Assembly (NCBI GenBank): GCA_942491345.1 | Contig: CALOAN010000003.1 | Span: 113,719 to 177,718 of the forward strand | DNA: 64,000 nucleotides | Direction: 5' to 3' | Source: JAHEEL01 sp942491345 | GTDB lineage: Bacteria; Actinomycetota; Acidimicrobiia; Spongiisociales; UBA5794 | Part shown: positions 49,592-58,706 of the stretch, one piece after another | How positions within the stretch are numbered: position 1 is the stretch's first letter | Layout: every line of letters begins with the position of its first letter | The notes under the pieces: model-generated | Database searches by the model: none | Seen by the model: the letters and a program-made list of their open reading frames with translations, nothing else | Told to the model about the DNA's origin: nothing | Made by a program: the position numbers and the translations under genes

Positions 49592-51463
49592 GTGATCGAC
49601 TACCTCTGGCTCCTCATCGCACTCCCGCTCCTCGGTGCCGCGACCCTGATTCTGTTCGGCAAGCGCATCGGGGAACCGGCGTCCGGCTGGCTGGCGTCGG
49701 TGCTCGTCGTCGTGCCATTTGCCATCGCCGCCGTGCTCACGGTGCCGTTCCTCAACGCGGAGGAACCCGAGACAATCTTCCTATTCGCGTGGATCCCGAT
49801 GGTGGGCGCGAACGCCTCGCTGCTGTGGGACCCGCTGTCGGCTTTGATGACGCTCATCGTCACCGGCGTCGGCTCGCTGATCCACATCTATTCGATCGGC
49901 TATATGCACGGCGACCCGCGGTACCCCCGGTTCTTCGGCTACATGAACCTGTTCATCGCCTCGATGCTGACGCTCGTGCTCGCCGACAACTTCGGGCTCA
50001 TGTTCGTCGGCTGGGAGCTGGTCGGGTTGTCGTCCTACCTGCTGATCAGCTTCTGGTTCACGAAACCGTCAGCTGCCGCAGCGGGCAAGAAGGCGTTCAT
50101 CGTCAACCGCATCGGCGACTGGGGATTCCTCGTCGGCCTCATGCTCATCTTCGCGGCGTTCGGCACGCTCGACTTCGGTGTCGTGTTCGGTGAGGCAGAC
50201 AGCTTGCTGAGCGTGGGTATGGCAACGGCCATCACTCTGTTGTTGTTCGTGGGAGCGACGGGCAAGTCAGCGCAGATACCGCTCTACATCTGGCTCCCGG
50301 ACGCCATGGAGGGTCCGACCCCGGTCTCAGCCCTCATCCATGCCGCGACCATGGTGACCGCCGGCGTCTACATGATCGCCCGCTCTGCCGCTCTCTTCGA
50401 ACTCGCTCCGGTCACGTTGGCGATTGTGGCGTCGGTTGGCGCCCTGACGGCACTGCTCGCAGCGACGATCGCCATCGGTCAACGTGACATCAAACGAGTC
50501 CTGGCGTATTCGACGATCAGCCAGCTCGGCTACATGATCATGGCCGTCGGCCTCACGGCGTTCACGGCGGGGATCTTCCACCTGATGACCCATGCCTTCT
50601 TCAAGGCTCTGCTCTTCCTTGGGGCCGGGTCCGTGATCCACGCGATGGCCAACGAGCAGGACATGTGGAAGATGGGCGGCCTTCGCAAGTACATGAAGAT
50701 CACGTTTGTCACAATGGTCATCGGCTGGCTGGCGATCGGCGGATTGTTCCCATTGTCGGGCTTCTGGTCGAAGGATGAGATCCTCGGTTCGGCGTTTGCC
50801 AAGGGTGGCTTCTTCTTCATCCTCTGGTTCATCGGGATCGTCACCGCGCTGCTCACGGCGTTCTACATGACGCGCCTCATGATCCTCACCTTCTTCGGGG
50901 AGAAACGGTGGGACGAGGGTGTCCATCCACATGAGTCGCCGCCGACGATGACCGTTCCGTTGATCATCCTTGCCGTGTTCTCAGCCGTCGCCGGTCTGTT
51001 CAACACGCCGGTGCGGCTCGGACTCGAACACTTCCTCGAGCCGTCATTCGAGGCCGTCAAGCAGGTTCACCCACCCGACGGCGTCACCCTCTGGCTGCTT
51101 GCGCTCGCTTCCCTGGTTGTGGTGATCATCGGCATCTTCATCGCCTACCGCCGGTACGGCCGCGGTGAGCTTCCGACCGAGGAGGGCGGCTACTGGGCCG
51201 CCGCGCTCGACGGCTACGGCGTCGACGCGTTCTACGGAGCCGTCATCGTGGCCCCCGGCAAGGCGGTCGCGGCCTGGTTGGCAAGGGTCTTCGACCCGAA
51301 AGTCATCGACGGTGCGGTCAACGGCCTCGGATCTGCAACTCGGTCGTTCGGATCGACGATGCGGGTTCTTCAGACGGGGTGGGTGCGTTCATATGCGGCC
51401 GCCATCGTTGCCGGCGCCCTCGGCGTGGTGCTTTGGCTGCTTTGGCAGGGGGGTGCGTTCTGA
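49592..51463 (+). CDS. nuoL: NADH-quinone oxidoreductase subunit L
   Basis: Antiporter-type proton-pumping subunit (ND5, 623 residues, about 16 helices with the long lateral helix at the end). GWELVGLSSYLLI, KSAQIPLYIWLPDAMEGPTPVSALIHAATMV and DIKRVLAYSTISQLGYM are the ND5 core motifs with the channel Lys and Glu. GTG start four bases after nuoK. Confidence 0.96.
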   Translation: MIDYLWLLIALPLLGAATLILFGKRIGEPASGWLASVLVVVPFAIAAVLTVPFLNAEEPETIFLFAWIPMVGANASLLWDPLSALMTLIVTGVGSLIHIYSIGYMHGDPRYPRFFGYMNLFIASMLTLVLADNFGLMFVGWELVGLSSYLLISFWFTKPSAAAAGKKAFIVNRIGDWGFLVGLMLIFAAFGTLDFGVVFGEADSLLSVGMATAITLLLFVGATGKSAQIPLYIWLPDAMEGPTPVSALIHAATMVTAGVYMIARSAALFELAPVTLAIVASVGALTALLAATIAIGQRDIKRVLAYSTISQLGYMIMAVGLTAFTAGIFHLMTHAFFKALLFLGAGSVIHAMANEQDMWKMGGLRKYMKITFVTMVIGWLAIGGLFPLSGFWSKDEILGSAFAKGGFFFILWFIGIVTALLTAFYMTRLMILTFFGEKRWDEGVHPHESPPTMTVPLIILAVFSAVAGLFNTPVRLGLEHFLEPSFEAVKQVHPPDGVTLWLLALASLVVVIIGIFIAYRRYGRGELPTEEGGYWAAALDGYGVDAFYGAVIVAPGKAVAAWLARVFDPKVIDGAVNGLGSATRSFGSTMRVLQTGWVRSYAAAIVAGALGVVLWLLWQGGAF

Positions 51464-53061
51464 TGACGCTGACCGTCCTCGTCCTGCTGCCGTTGCTCGG
51501 AGCCATCGTGGTGGCGGTGCTTCCGAAGCGGCGCCCAGAGCTCGTCTTCCCCGTTGCGCTCGGCGTGAGCATCCTGCCCTTGGCAGCCTCCCTCTGGATT
51601 CTGGTCAACTTTGTTGCCGGTGATGCGTCCTTCCAGTTCACCGAGGACTACGTCCTCTCCGAGACGTTCGGCTTCGGGTGGAGCCTGGGGATCGACGGGA
51701 TCTCGCTCTTCATGGTGGTCCTCACCGGCATCCTGATGCCGCTGTCCATCGGTGTGTCGAAGTCGATCACCGAGCGCCCGAAGCAGTTCATGGTGGCGAT
51801 GCTGATCCTCGAAACGGGATTGCTCGGTGTCTTCATATCGCTTGATCTGCTGCTCTTCTTCGCGTTCTTCGAGATCGTCCTGGTTCCGATGTACCTCCTC
51901 ATCGGAATCTGGGGATCCGACAACCGGCTCTATTCCGCAATCAAGTTCGTTCTCTTCACGGCGTTCGGGTCGATCTTCCTGCTCGCCGGGATCATCGTGC
52001 TCGGGATCGACGCCGGGGACGCGATCGGGACCTCGACGTCGTTCGACTTCCGGACGATGCTCTCGCTCGACATCTCTTCGACGGCGCAGATCTGGCTGTT
52101 CCTGGCGTTCGGGATCGCTTTCGCGATCAAGGTTCCCATCTTCCCGTTCCACACGTGGTTGCCGGACGCCCACACCGACGCTCCGACGGCGGGTTCGGTC
52201 ATCCTTGCCGGTGTTCTGCTGAAGATGGGGGCCTACGGTTTCCTCCGCTTCAACCTGACGTTGTTCCCGGAAGCCTCGGTGGATCTGGCTCTGTACGTCG
52301 GGATCCTCGGGGTGATCGGGATCATCTACGGCGCCGCCGTTGCGATCGTGCAGCCCGATATCAAGCGCCTCGTCGCCTACTCATCGGTCAGCCACATGGG
52401 GTTCGTGATCCTGGGCATCTTCGCTCTGACCGACCAGGGCCTCTCGGGTGCCGTCTTCATCATGATCAGCCACGGCCTCGTAACCGGCGCACTCTTCCTA
52501 CTGATCGGAATGATCTACGAACGACGCCACACACGCCAGATCTCCGAATACGGGGGCCTCGCGAAGATCATGCCGATCTACGCCGGGATCTTCCTGTTCA
52601 TGGCCTTCGCGTCGGTCGGCCTTCCCGGGCTGTCGGGCTTCATCGGTGAGTTCGGTGTCCTGCTCGGCAGCTACCTGACGCTCCCGGTCCTGGCCATCAT
52701 CGCCGGTGCCGGCGTGATCCTTGCCGCCGTGTACATGCTGTGGGCATACGAACGTGTGTTCACCGGACCCGTTACCAACCCGAAGAATGAAGGGCTGTCC
52801 GATCTGGGGTTCCGCGAGATCGCGATCCTTGTTCCACTGATCGTGATCGTCATCGGAATCGGGGTCTATCCGCAGCCGGTATTCGACCGGATCGACCCTT
52901 CCGTCGAGATCATCCTCGACCGGATCGAAGCAACGACGGACTACGAGGTGCCCGAATACGGACGGGCCGACGAGGTCGTCGACCCGGCGGATGTTCACAG
53001 CGACATTTCAACCAGCGAAACCGACGAGGCTGAGCACGGAGACGAGGAGGGTTCAGGATGA
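51463..53061 (+). CDS. nuoM: NADH-quinone oxidoreductase subunit M
   Basis: Antiporter-type subunit (ND4, 532 residues). FFEIVLVPMYLLIGIWG, KVPIFPFHTWLPDAHTDAPTAGSVILA and DIKRLVAYSSVSHMG are present. The last ~60 residues are an acidic hydrophilic tail. The start overlaps the nuoL stop (TGATG). Confidence 0.96.
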   Translation: MTLTVLVLLPLLGAIVVAVLPKRRPELVFPVALGVSILPLAASLWILVNFVAGDASFQFTEDYVLSETFGFGWSLGIDGISLFMVVLTGILMPLSIGVSKSITERPKQFMVAMLILETGLLGVFISLDLLLFFAFFEIVLVPMYLLIGIWGSDNRLYSAIKFVLFTAFGSIFLLAGIIVLGIDAGDAIGTSTSFDFRTMLSLDISSTAQIWLFLAFGIAFAIKVPIFPFHTWLPDAHTDAPTAGSVILAGVLLKMGAYGFLRFNLTLFPEASVDLALYVGILGVIGIIYGAAVAIVQPDIKRLVAYSSVSHMGFVILGIFALTDQGLSGAVFIMISHGLVTGALFLLIGMIYERRHTRQISEYGGLAKIMPIYAGIFLFMAFASVGLPGLSGFIGEFGVLLGSYLTLPVLAIIAGAGVILAAVYMLWAYERVFTGPVTNPKNEGLSDLGFREIAILVPLIVIVIGIGVYPQPVFDRIDPSVEIILDRIEATTDYEVPEYGRADEVVDPADVHSDISTSETDEAEHGDEEGSG

Positions 53062-54581
53062 ACAACGCCTCCTTCCTCGCCGTCGCTCCTGAGGTTCTGC
53101 TTCTCGCCGGCGCTCTTGTGGTCATCATCCTCGGCGTCATGCTCGACCGGCCGCGCCGTGAGTGGGGATTCGTTGCTGCGCTTTCGTTTGCAGGTGCGAT
53201 GGTGGTTTCCGTCCTGCAGTGGCTGGCGGTCGAAGATCTCATCGCAGAGGGCAGCAGCCTGCTCTTCTTCAGCGCCCGCGACGTGCCGGTGCTTCGCATT
53301 CCGATGGTGGTCATGGACTATTACTCGGCCTTCGCCGGATTCGCGATCTTCACTGTTGGCCTCCTCGGCATTGGTGCTGTATGGGGCCTCGTGAAGAGAG
53401 TCAAGGCTCGCGGCGTGGAGTTGGTGGCACTGATCCTGCTTGCGTTCGCCGGCCTCCACATGATGGCGATGTCGGCCAACATGATTCTGCTGTTCCTCGG
53501 ACTCGAGACGGCGTCGATTTCGTTCTACGTCATTGCCGGTTTCACTCGTCAACGCGAGGAAGCCGATGAGGCTGCAGTGAAGTACTTCCTGCTCGGGTCT
53601 CTTGCATCTGCGGTCTTTGTCTACGGCGCAGCCATGCTGTTTGCCGCCACCGGGTCGACGTCGTTCTACGGCGCCGGTGGCATGAAGACGTTCCTTTCGT
53701 CGACCATCATCGGTGAGCCGGGAGTGCTGCTGCTCGGCATCGGGCTCGTGATCGTGGGCCTTGCGTTCAAAGTCTCGGCCGCGCCGTTCCATCAGTGGGC
53801 TCCGGATGTCTACCAGGGTGCGCCGACCGGAGCTGTGGGATTCATGGCAGCCGGTGTCAAGATCGCGGGATTCGCCGCGCTGGGCAGAATCCTCATCGGG
53901 GCGCTCCCGTCGCAGATCGACGAGTGGGCACCGATCCTGTCGATCATCGCCGGCCTCTCGATGATCATCGGTACCGCACTTGCAGCCGTGCAGCCCGACG
54001 TCAAACGCATCCTCGCGTATTCGGGGGTGGCACACGCCGGCTACATCATGATGGCGTTCGTCGCCGGTTCCGAAGGCGTCGGGGCCATGTGGTTCTACGT
54101 CTCGATGTACGCACTGACGCTCGTGGGTGCGTTTGCCATCGTGAGTGTTGTGTCCCGTACCACGCCGGGGCGCTCCGACCTCGACGGCTGGTCCGGGTTG
54201 TCGCGCCGCTCTCCCGAACTCGCCTGGTCGATGCTCGTTCTCCTGCTCGCGATGGGCGGAATCCCGTTCACTGCGGGATTCGTCGCGAAGGTCTCCGTGT
54301 TCTCCGTGGCCGCAGACGCCGGGTATCTCTGGCTCACGATCCTCGCGCTCCTCACAACAGTTGTTGGCCTCTACGTCTACTTCCGGATCGCGGCGAAGAT
54401 GTTCTTCGCTGCGCCGGGTGACGCTGCGCCGAGTGACGACGCTCCGGGCGACGACGCTCCGGCTCTCAGCCTTTCCGTTGCAGTCCGGCTCGTCGTCGCC
54501 GTCGCTGTGGTGGCCCAGATCGTCGTGGGCGTGGATCCGTGGCCGCTGCTCGATCTCGCTCGTGAAGCGCTTCCGCTCTAG
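53058..54581 (+). CDS. nuoN: NADH-quinone oxidoreductase subunit N
   Basis: Antiporter-type subunit (ND2, 507 residues, 14 helices). LFLGLETASISFYVIAGF, AFKVSAAPFHQWAPDVYQGAP and DVKRILAYSGVAHAGYI mark the core. ATGA overlap with nuoM. It closes the 14-gene set; the next gene overlaps its end. Confidence 0.95.
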   Translation: MNNASFLAVAPEVLLLAGALVVIILGVMLDRPRREWGFVAALSFAGAMVVSVLQWLAVEDLIAEGSSLLFFSARDVPVLRIPMVVMDYYSAFAGFAIFTVGLLGIGAVWGLVKRVKARGVELVALILLAFAGLHMMAMSANMILLFLGLETASISFYVIAGFTRQREEADEAAVKYFLLGSLASAVFVYGAAMLFAATGSTSFYGAGGMKTFLSSTIIGEPGVLLLGIGLVIVGLAFKVSAAPFHQWAPDVYQGAPTGAVGFMAAGVKIAGFAALGRILIGALPSQIDEWAPILSIIAGLSMIIGTALAAVQPDVKRILAYSGVAHAGYIMMAFVAGSEGVGAMWFYVSMYALTLVGAFAIVSVVSRTTPGRSDLDGWSGLSRRSPELAWSMLVLLLAMGGIPFTAGFVAKVSVFSVAADAGYLWLTILALLTTVVGLYVYFRIAAKMFFAAPGDAAPSDDAPGDDAPALSLSVAVRLVVAVAVVAQIVVGVDPWPLLDLAREALPL

Positions 54582-56028
54582 CTCAGGATCCGTCAGGATC
54601 CGATACCGCGCCGCCACCGGCTTCGCTCTCCTCTTCGCCATCGCGCCGCTCGTTGCCTCGATCGCTCCATCAGTCGTCACCACCGACCTCTTCATCGTCT
54701 CCGAAGACGAACCGATCGCAGAGGACGTCTACGTGGCAGCGACTTCCGGGCGTGTGGAGGGGCGAATCGAAGGGGACCTCGTGATCACCACAGGGAGCCT
54801 CTCGATCTCCGGCACCGTTGCGGGTGATGTGTTCGCCCTCACGTCCGGAACCGTCAGGATCGAACGAGGAGGTGTTGTCGAGGGCTCGCTGAGGACGGTA
54901 TCGCCACAAGTCGTGGTTGAGGGCTCGGTCCGCCAGGACCTCTTCACTACCGGCATCGCTGCGCACGTCGAGACAACCGGGCGTGTCGGTCGCGACGTCA
55001 TCACGTTTGGAGGAACGCTGACCGTCGACGGTGCTGTAGGGCGTGACATACGGGGACGGATCTTCACGTCCACGGTTGCCGGCACGGTTGGCCGTGACGT
55101 CGATCTCACGGTGCAGCGGCTGACGATCGATGCAGGCGCCTCGGTAGCGGGTGATGTGCTCTACCGGTCGGCAAGCGATGCGAGCATCGCTCCGGACACG
55201 GTCGAGGGACAGATCGTTCAGCTTCCGGCACAATCGAACTTCATCTTCGGTGTGATCCTTACGATCGCGAACATCCTCGGAATCCTTGCGTTCATCGTGT
55301 CGGGGATCATCCTGCTGTGGCTCTTCCGCGGCACCGGCGCTGCCTCCGTGGAAGCAATCGAACGGCACCCGCTGAAGACACTTCTCATCGGTGCTCTGGC
55401 GCTGCTCGGGGCGCCGATCCTCATCCTCTTCCTTGCGGTGACCCTGGTCGGCCTTCCCTTGGCCGCGCTGCTCCTGGCCCTGCTCCTCTTGGCCCTTGTC
55501 TTTGGGCCGGTGCCGGCGGTCGCCGCGGGGGGCGATGTCGTGCTCCGACGCAAGGGTGGTCTCTTCGGAGGGTTCGTTCTCGGTGCCGTGCTCTGGCGTC
55601 TCGGCATCTGGTTGATCCCGTTCGTAGGAGCGTTGATCTACCTGGCGGCCCTCATCTGGGGTGTGGGCGGTTGGGTGCTCGGTGCGTGGCGGGTCCGGGC
55701 GGCCCGGCCCGTGGACCGTGAGACACTCCCGCCCGCTCTCATCGTCAAAGACGACCCGATACCCGAAGGCTGGGAGTACCCGCTGGCTCCGAAGAAGGCG
55801 GAAGATGCTGCCGACGAGGTTCCAGATTCCTCGAGGATTCCTCCCCCTCAGGACGAGGCGGCAGCGGCACAGCCGCCGACCAAGGCGGTCGAGCCTCAAC
55901 CGCGCCCGAACCGAGTTCCTGGACCGCCGCCAGGCGAAGAAGGTCAGGACTCAACCGCGCCCGAACCGAGTTCCGATCCTCCCGACCACACGCGAGGGAC
56001 GGACGACTGGGGTCTCCCGACCCGGTAG
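54562..56028 (+). CDS. Bactofilin-like beta-helix protein with membrane domain
   Basis: A 488-residue protein. A signal or anchor sequence (about 1-40, KRFR then hydrophobic) leads into a right-handed beta-helix-like region (about 45-205) with repeated GxVxGDV/GRDV turns, as in bactofilin and polymer-forming proteins. Four to five membrane helices (about 225-370) and a Pro/Glu-rich tail follow. The GTG at 54562 is the best start; it overlaps the end of nuoN by 20 bases and has no strong ribosome binding site. The tail (about 425-488) derives largely from the palindromic element at 55836-55919 and 55921-55977. It may shape or anchor envelope structures; the role is not known. Confidence 0.75.
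   Translation: MKRFRSSSGSVRIRYRAATGFALLFAIAPLVASIAPSVVTTDLFIVSEDEPIAEDVYVAATSGRVEGRIEGDLVITTGSLSISGTVAGDVFALTSGTVRIERGGVVEGSLRTVSPQVVVEGSVRQDLFTTGIAAHVETTGRVGRDVITFGGTLTVDGAVGRDIRGRIFTSTVAGTVGRDVDLTVQRLTIDAGASVAGDVLYRSASDASIAPDTVEGQIVQLPAQSNFIFGVILTIANILGILAFIVSGIILLWLFRGTGAASVEAIERHPLKTLLIGALALLGAPILILFLAVTLVGLPLAALLLALLLLALVFGPVPAVAAGGDVVLRRKGGLFGGFVLGAVLWRLGIWLIPFVGALIYLAALIWGVGGWVLGAWRVRAARPVDRETLPPALIVKDDPIPEGWEYPLAPKKAEDAADEVPDSSRIPPPQDEAAAAQPPTKAVEPQPRPNRVPGPPPGEEGQDSTAPEPSSDPPDHTRGTDDWGLPTR
55836..55919 (+). repeat. Composite palindromic element, copy in the bactofilin-like gene (read in a third context)
   Basis: GATTCCTCCCCCTCAGGACG, then GGCAGCGGC-ACA-GCCGCCG, GGCGGTCGAGCCTCAACC, CGCGCCCGAACCGAGTTCC. 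It is translated in a different frame (RIPPPQDEAAAAQPP, PQPRPNRVPG) from the copies in the cytochrome genes. Confidence 0.82.
55921..55977 (+). repeat. Composite palindromic element, second (3') copy in the bactofilin-like gene
   Basis: CCGCCGCCAGGCG hairpin then AACCGCGCCCGAACCGAG and TTCCGAT, matching the 3' half of the copy at 36547-36628. Here it is read as GQDSTAPEPSSD, the usual frame, while the adjacent copy is read in another frame within the same protein. Confidence 0.8.
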
Positions 56029-56040
56029 CCGCCCGCTTCG

Positions 56041-57066
56041 TTACGTGACCGGGTAGACGACCGCCTCGTCGATCGACAGGCTGACGCGATCGCCCGTGAG
56101 CAGGTTTGGCCGAGCCCCGACGCGACACGTGACGGTGCTCCCGTCCGGACGCTCGATCAGGAGCATCTGGTCGTGGCCGAAGTATTCGCGGTCGATGACC
56201 ACACTGTTGCCCGTGGGGTCGGGTGTCGGGATGATCCACTCCGGCCTCACCATCACGCGTACCGGTCCCGATTCGTTGCCAGACACCGCGATTGGGCCGA
56301 AAGAGGTTTTGACCGCCCCTCCGCCGGCCGCCGTGCCGTCGATGAACACGCTGTCGCCGAGGAACGACGCAATCCACGGGTCGGCCGGACGGGAGTAGAC
56401 CTCGCTCGGTGTGCCGGTCTGGACCACGGCGCCCTCGCGCATGACGGCAACGGTGTCCGCGATCGCCAGTGCTTCTTCCTGATCGTGTGTGACGAAGAGC
56501 GCCGTCGCCGAGGCATCGCTCAGGATGCGCCGGACTTCGCGGCGCATGCGGTCCCGCTGCGGAGCATCGAGATTCGAGAACGGCTCGTCCAGGAGCACGA
56601 TCTCCGGCTCCGGAGCGAGAGCTCGTGCAAGGGCGACGCGCTGCTGCTCGCCTCCCGACAATTCATGCGGCATTCGCTCTCCCACCCCGGAGAGTCCGAC
56701 GAGATCGAGCACGTCACCAACCCGTCCCGACGGGTCGCGTTTGTCGAGTCCGTACGCGACGTTGCGAGCCACTGTCATGTGTGGGAAAAGGGCATAGTCC
56801 TGGAAAACCATCCCGACCCGACGCTTGTCGGCAGCGACGTCGATGCGATCCCCGAAGACGGTCCGTTCTCCTACGCTGATCGTGCCCGTGTCTGCAGGTT
56901 CGAAGCCGGCGATTGCTCGGAGCGCTGTTGTCTTGCCGCATCCGGACGGGCCGAGGAGGCTGACGATCGCACCGCGCTCGATGGTCAGGTCGAAGCCGTC
57001 GAGCGCGGACACTCCTTCGTACGTCTTTGTGAGGCCGCGACACGAGATAGCTGGAGTCTGGCTCAC
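56041..57066 (-). CDS. Iron/thiamine-type ABC importer ATPase
   Basis: ATP-binding subunit (341 residues) of an FbpC/PotA-type importer. Walker A GPSGCGKTT (about 38-46), Q-loop FQDYALFPHM, signature LSGGEQQR, Walker B IVLLDEPFSNLD and switch VTHDQEEAL are followed by a C-terminal TOBE-like regulatory domain (about 240-341). The GTG at 57066 overlaps the stop of the permease gene (GTGA). It ends near the bactofilin-like gene, which is convergent. Confidence 0.9.
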   Translation of the reverse strand: MSQTPAISCRGLTKTYEGVSALDGFDLTIERGAIVSLLGPSGCGKTTALRAIAGFEPADTGTISVGERTVFGDRIDVAADKRRVGMVFQDYALFPHMTVARNVAYGLDKRDPSGRVGDVLDLVGLSGVGERMPHELSGGEQQRVALARALAPEPEIVLLDEPFSNLDAPQRDRMRREVRRILSDASATALFVTHDQEEALAIADTVAVMREGAVVQTGTPSEVYSRPADPWIASFLGDSVFIDGTAAGGGAVKTSFGPIAVSGNESGPVRVMVRPEWIIPTPDPTGNSVVIDREYFGHDQMLLIERPDGSTVTCRVGARPNLLTGDRVSLSIDEAVVYPVT

Positions 57067-58706
57067 ACCGCCACGTCCTTCTGATGCAGAACCAAGACGT
57101 ACATTGGTACGGCCGAGATTGCGAGCAATACGAGGGCCGAACCTGCCGCCTGCGCGTAGAGGAGTTCGTTGGCCGCCGACCAGATGTCGACCGCGAGCGT
57201 ATCGAATCCGGTTGGTCGCAGCAGCAGCGTCGCCGGGAGTTCCTTCATTGTTGTGAGGAAGACGAGTGCTCCACCCGCGAGGAGGCCCGGACGGATGAGC
57301 GGAATGGTGATCGACCGCAGCGTTGTCCACGCACCTCGCCCGAGGCCCCTGGAAGCTTCTTCGACCGCAGGATCCACCTGGAGCATTGAAGCCTTCGCTG
57401 ATCCGGTCGCCTGGGCGAGAAAGACGGAGGCGTAGACGACAACAAGTACGGTGAGCGACTGGTAGAGCGGTCCGAGGTAGCGGACGGAGAAGAACACGAC
57501 CGCAATCGCGACGGTGATGTGCGGAAGCGAGAACGCCACGAACACAGACCGCTCGAGCCACACGGAGGCGCGGCTGTCGTATCGGACAGCAAGGACAACG
57601 ACGGGGATCGCCGCCGCCATGGCGACAATTGCCGCGAGTGACGACCCCAGGAGTGAACCGCCGATGGCCGCCCAGTCGATGACTGGTCCCGTATCCAAGC
57701 CGGACCCGTCAGCCACCCACGAAACAAGCACGACCACCGGGAGGATGAGGCCTGCAACCACAATGACCCCGAGCGCGCCGGTGGCGGCAACACGGCCTAC
57801 CGGGCTGAGGTGACGGGGGAGTGCCCTGCGATTCGGCCGACGAGAGAAGTAGGCGGCCGAACCGCGGGTTCGCTCCTCGCCCCAGATGATGACGAGGGCG
57901 ATCACGAGCAATGCGACCGACAACACGGCGGCCGGTGTGCGGTCGAGGCGTCCCGCGTATTGGGCGTAGATGACCCGCGTGAAGGCATCGAATCGCATCA
58001 GCGACACCGCACCGAAGTCGGAGAGGGTGTAGAGCGCGGCGAGAAGGGCGCCGGCTCCGATCGCCGGACGGAGCTGCGGCAGTGTCACCGTGCGAAAGAC
58101 CCGGAACGGTGGTGCGCCGAGCCCGCGTGCCGCGTCCTCGAGAGCGGGGTCGATGCGCCGGAGCGCTGCGGCGACGATGAGGAACACGTACGGAAACGTC
58201 GAGAGCGTGAGCGCGAGCCAAGCGCCGGCGAGGCCGTCGAGGACCGGGAGGTCCGCACCGGTGATTCGGGCGACCAGTCCGCGTGGGCCGGTGGCGGAGA
58301 GGAACGAGAGTGCAATGACGTACGAGGGAACCACGAGGGGGAGTGCCACCAGCACAGCCCAGACCGAGCGGCCTGGGAGGTCAGTGCTTACCGTGATCCA
58401 TGCGGCGCCCACTCCGATCACGATTGCAGCTGCGGTGACGAGTGTCGTTAGAAGGGTCGAGCGAGCAAAGAGTTCGAGTGTTCGTGCATCGACCAGGATC
58501 GAGAGTGCTTCATCCGAGGCGCCGACAACGCGGACGACAAGGGCGGCGATCGGAAGCGTGATCGGGATGAGGACCAGTCCTGCGGCAACCCACAGCCACC
58601 GGGGAGCGCGGCGGGATGGGCCGCGTTTCGATGCGCCGCCGGGACCGGCGGACTGGGGCTCTTGAACCCGACTCGCGGACGCGGCGGGAGCGACGGGTCC
58701 GGTCAC
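57063..58706 (-). CDS. ABC importer permease, two fused halves (FbpB/ThiP-type)
   Basis: A 547-residue membrane protein of about 12 helices made of two similar halves. Both carry the EAA loop that touches the ATPase: EDAARGLGAPPFRVFRTVTLPQL and EEASRGLGRGAWTTLRSITIPL. Fused permeases of this type serve Fe(III), thiamine or phosphonate binding-protein systems. It overlaps the binding-protein gene by 4 bases and the ATPase gene by 4 bases. Confidence 0.9.
   Translation of the reverse strand: MTGPVAPAASASRVQEPQSAGPGGASKRGPSRRAPRWLWVAAGLVLIPITLPIAALVVRVVGASDEALSILVDARTLELFARSTLLTTLVTAAAIVIGVGAAWITVSTDLPGRSVWAVLVALPLVVPSYVIALSFLSATGPRGLVARITGADLPVLDGLAGAWLALTLSTFPYVFLIVAAALRRIDPALEDAARGLGAPPFRVFRTVTLPQLRPAIGAGALLAALYTLSDFGAVSLMRFDAFTRVIYAQYAGRLDRTPAAVLSVALLVIALVIIWGEERTRGSAAYFSRRPNRRALPRHLSPVGRVAATGALGVIVVAGLILPVVVLVSWVADGSGLDTGPVIDWAAIGGSLLGSSLAAIVAMAAAIPVVVLAVRYDSRASVWLERSVFVAFSLPHITVAIAVVFFSVRYLGPLYQSLTVLVVVYASVFLAQATGSAKASMLQVDPAVEEASRGLGRGAWTTLRSITIPLIRPGLLAGGALVFLTTMKELPATLLLRPTGFDTLAVDIWSAANELLYAQAAGSALVLLAISAVPMYVLVLHQKDVAV

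Noticed and set aside
52995..54695. 566-codon minus-strand open frame over nuoN
   Set aside because: Low-complexity, His/Arg/Asp-rich translation antisense to a clear nuoN.
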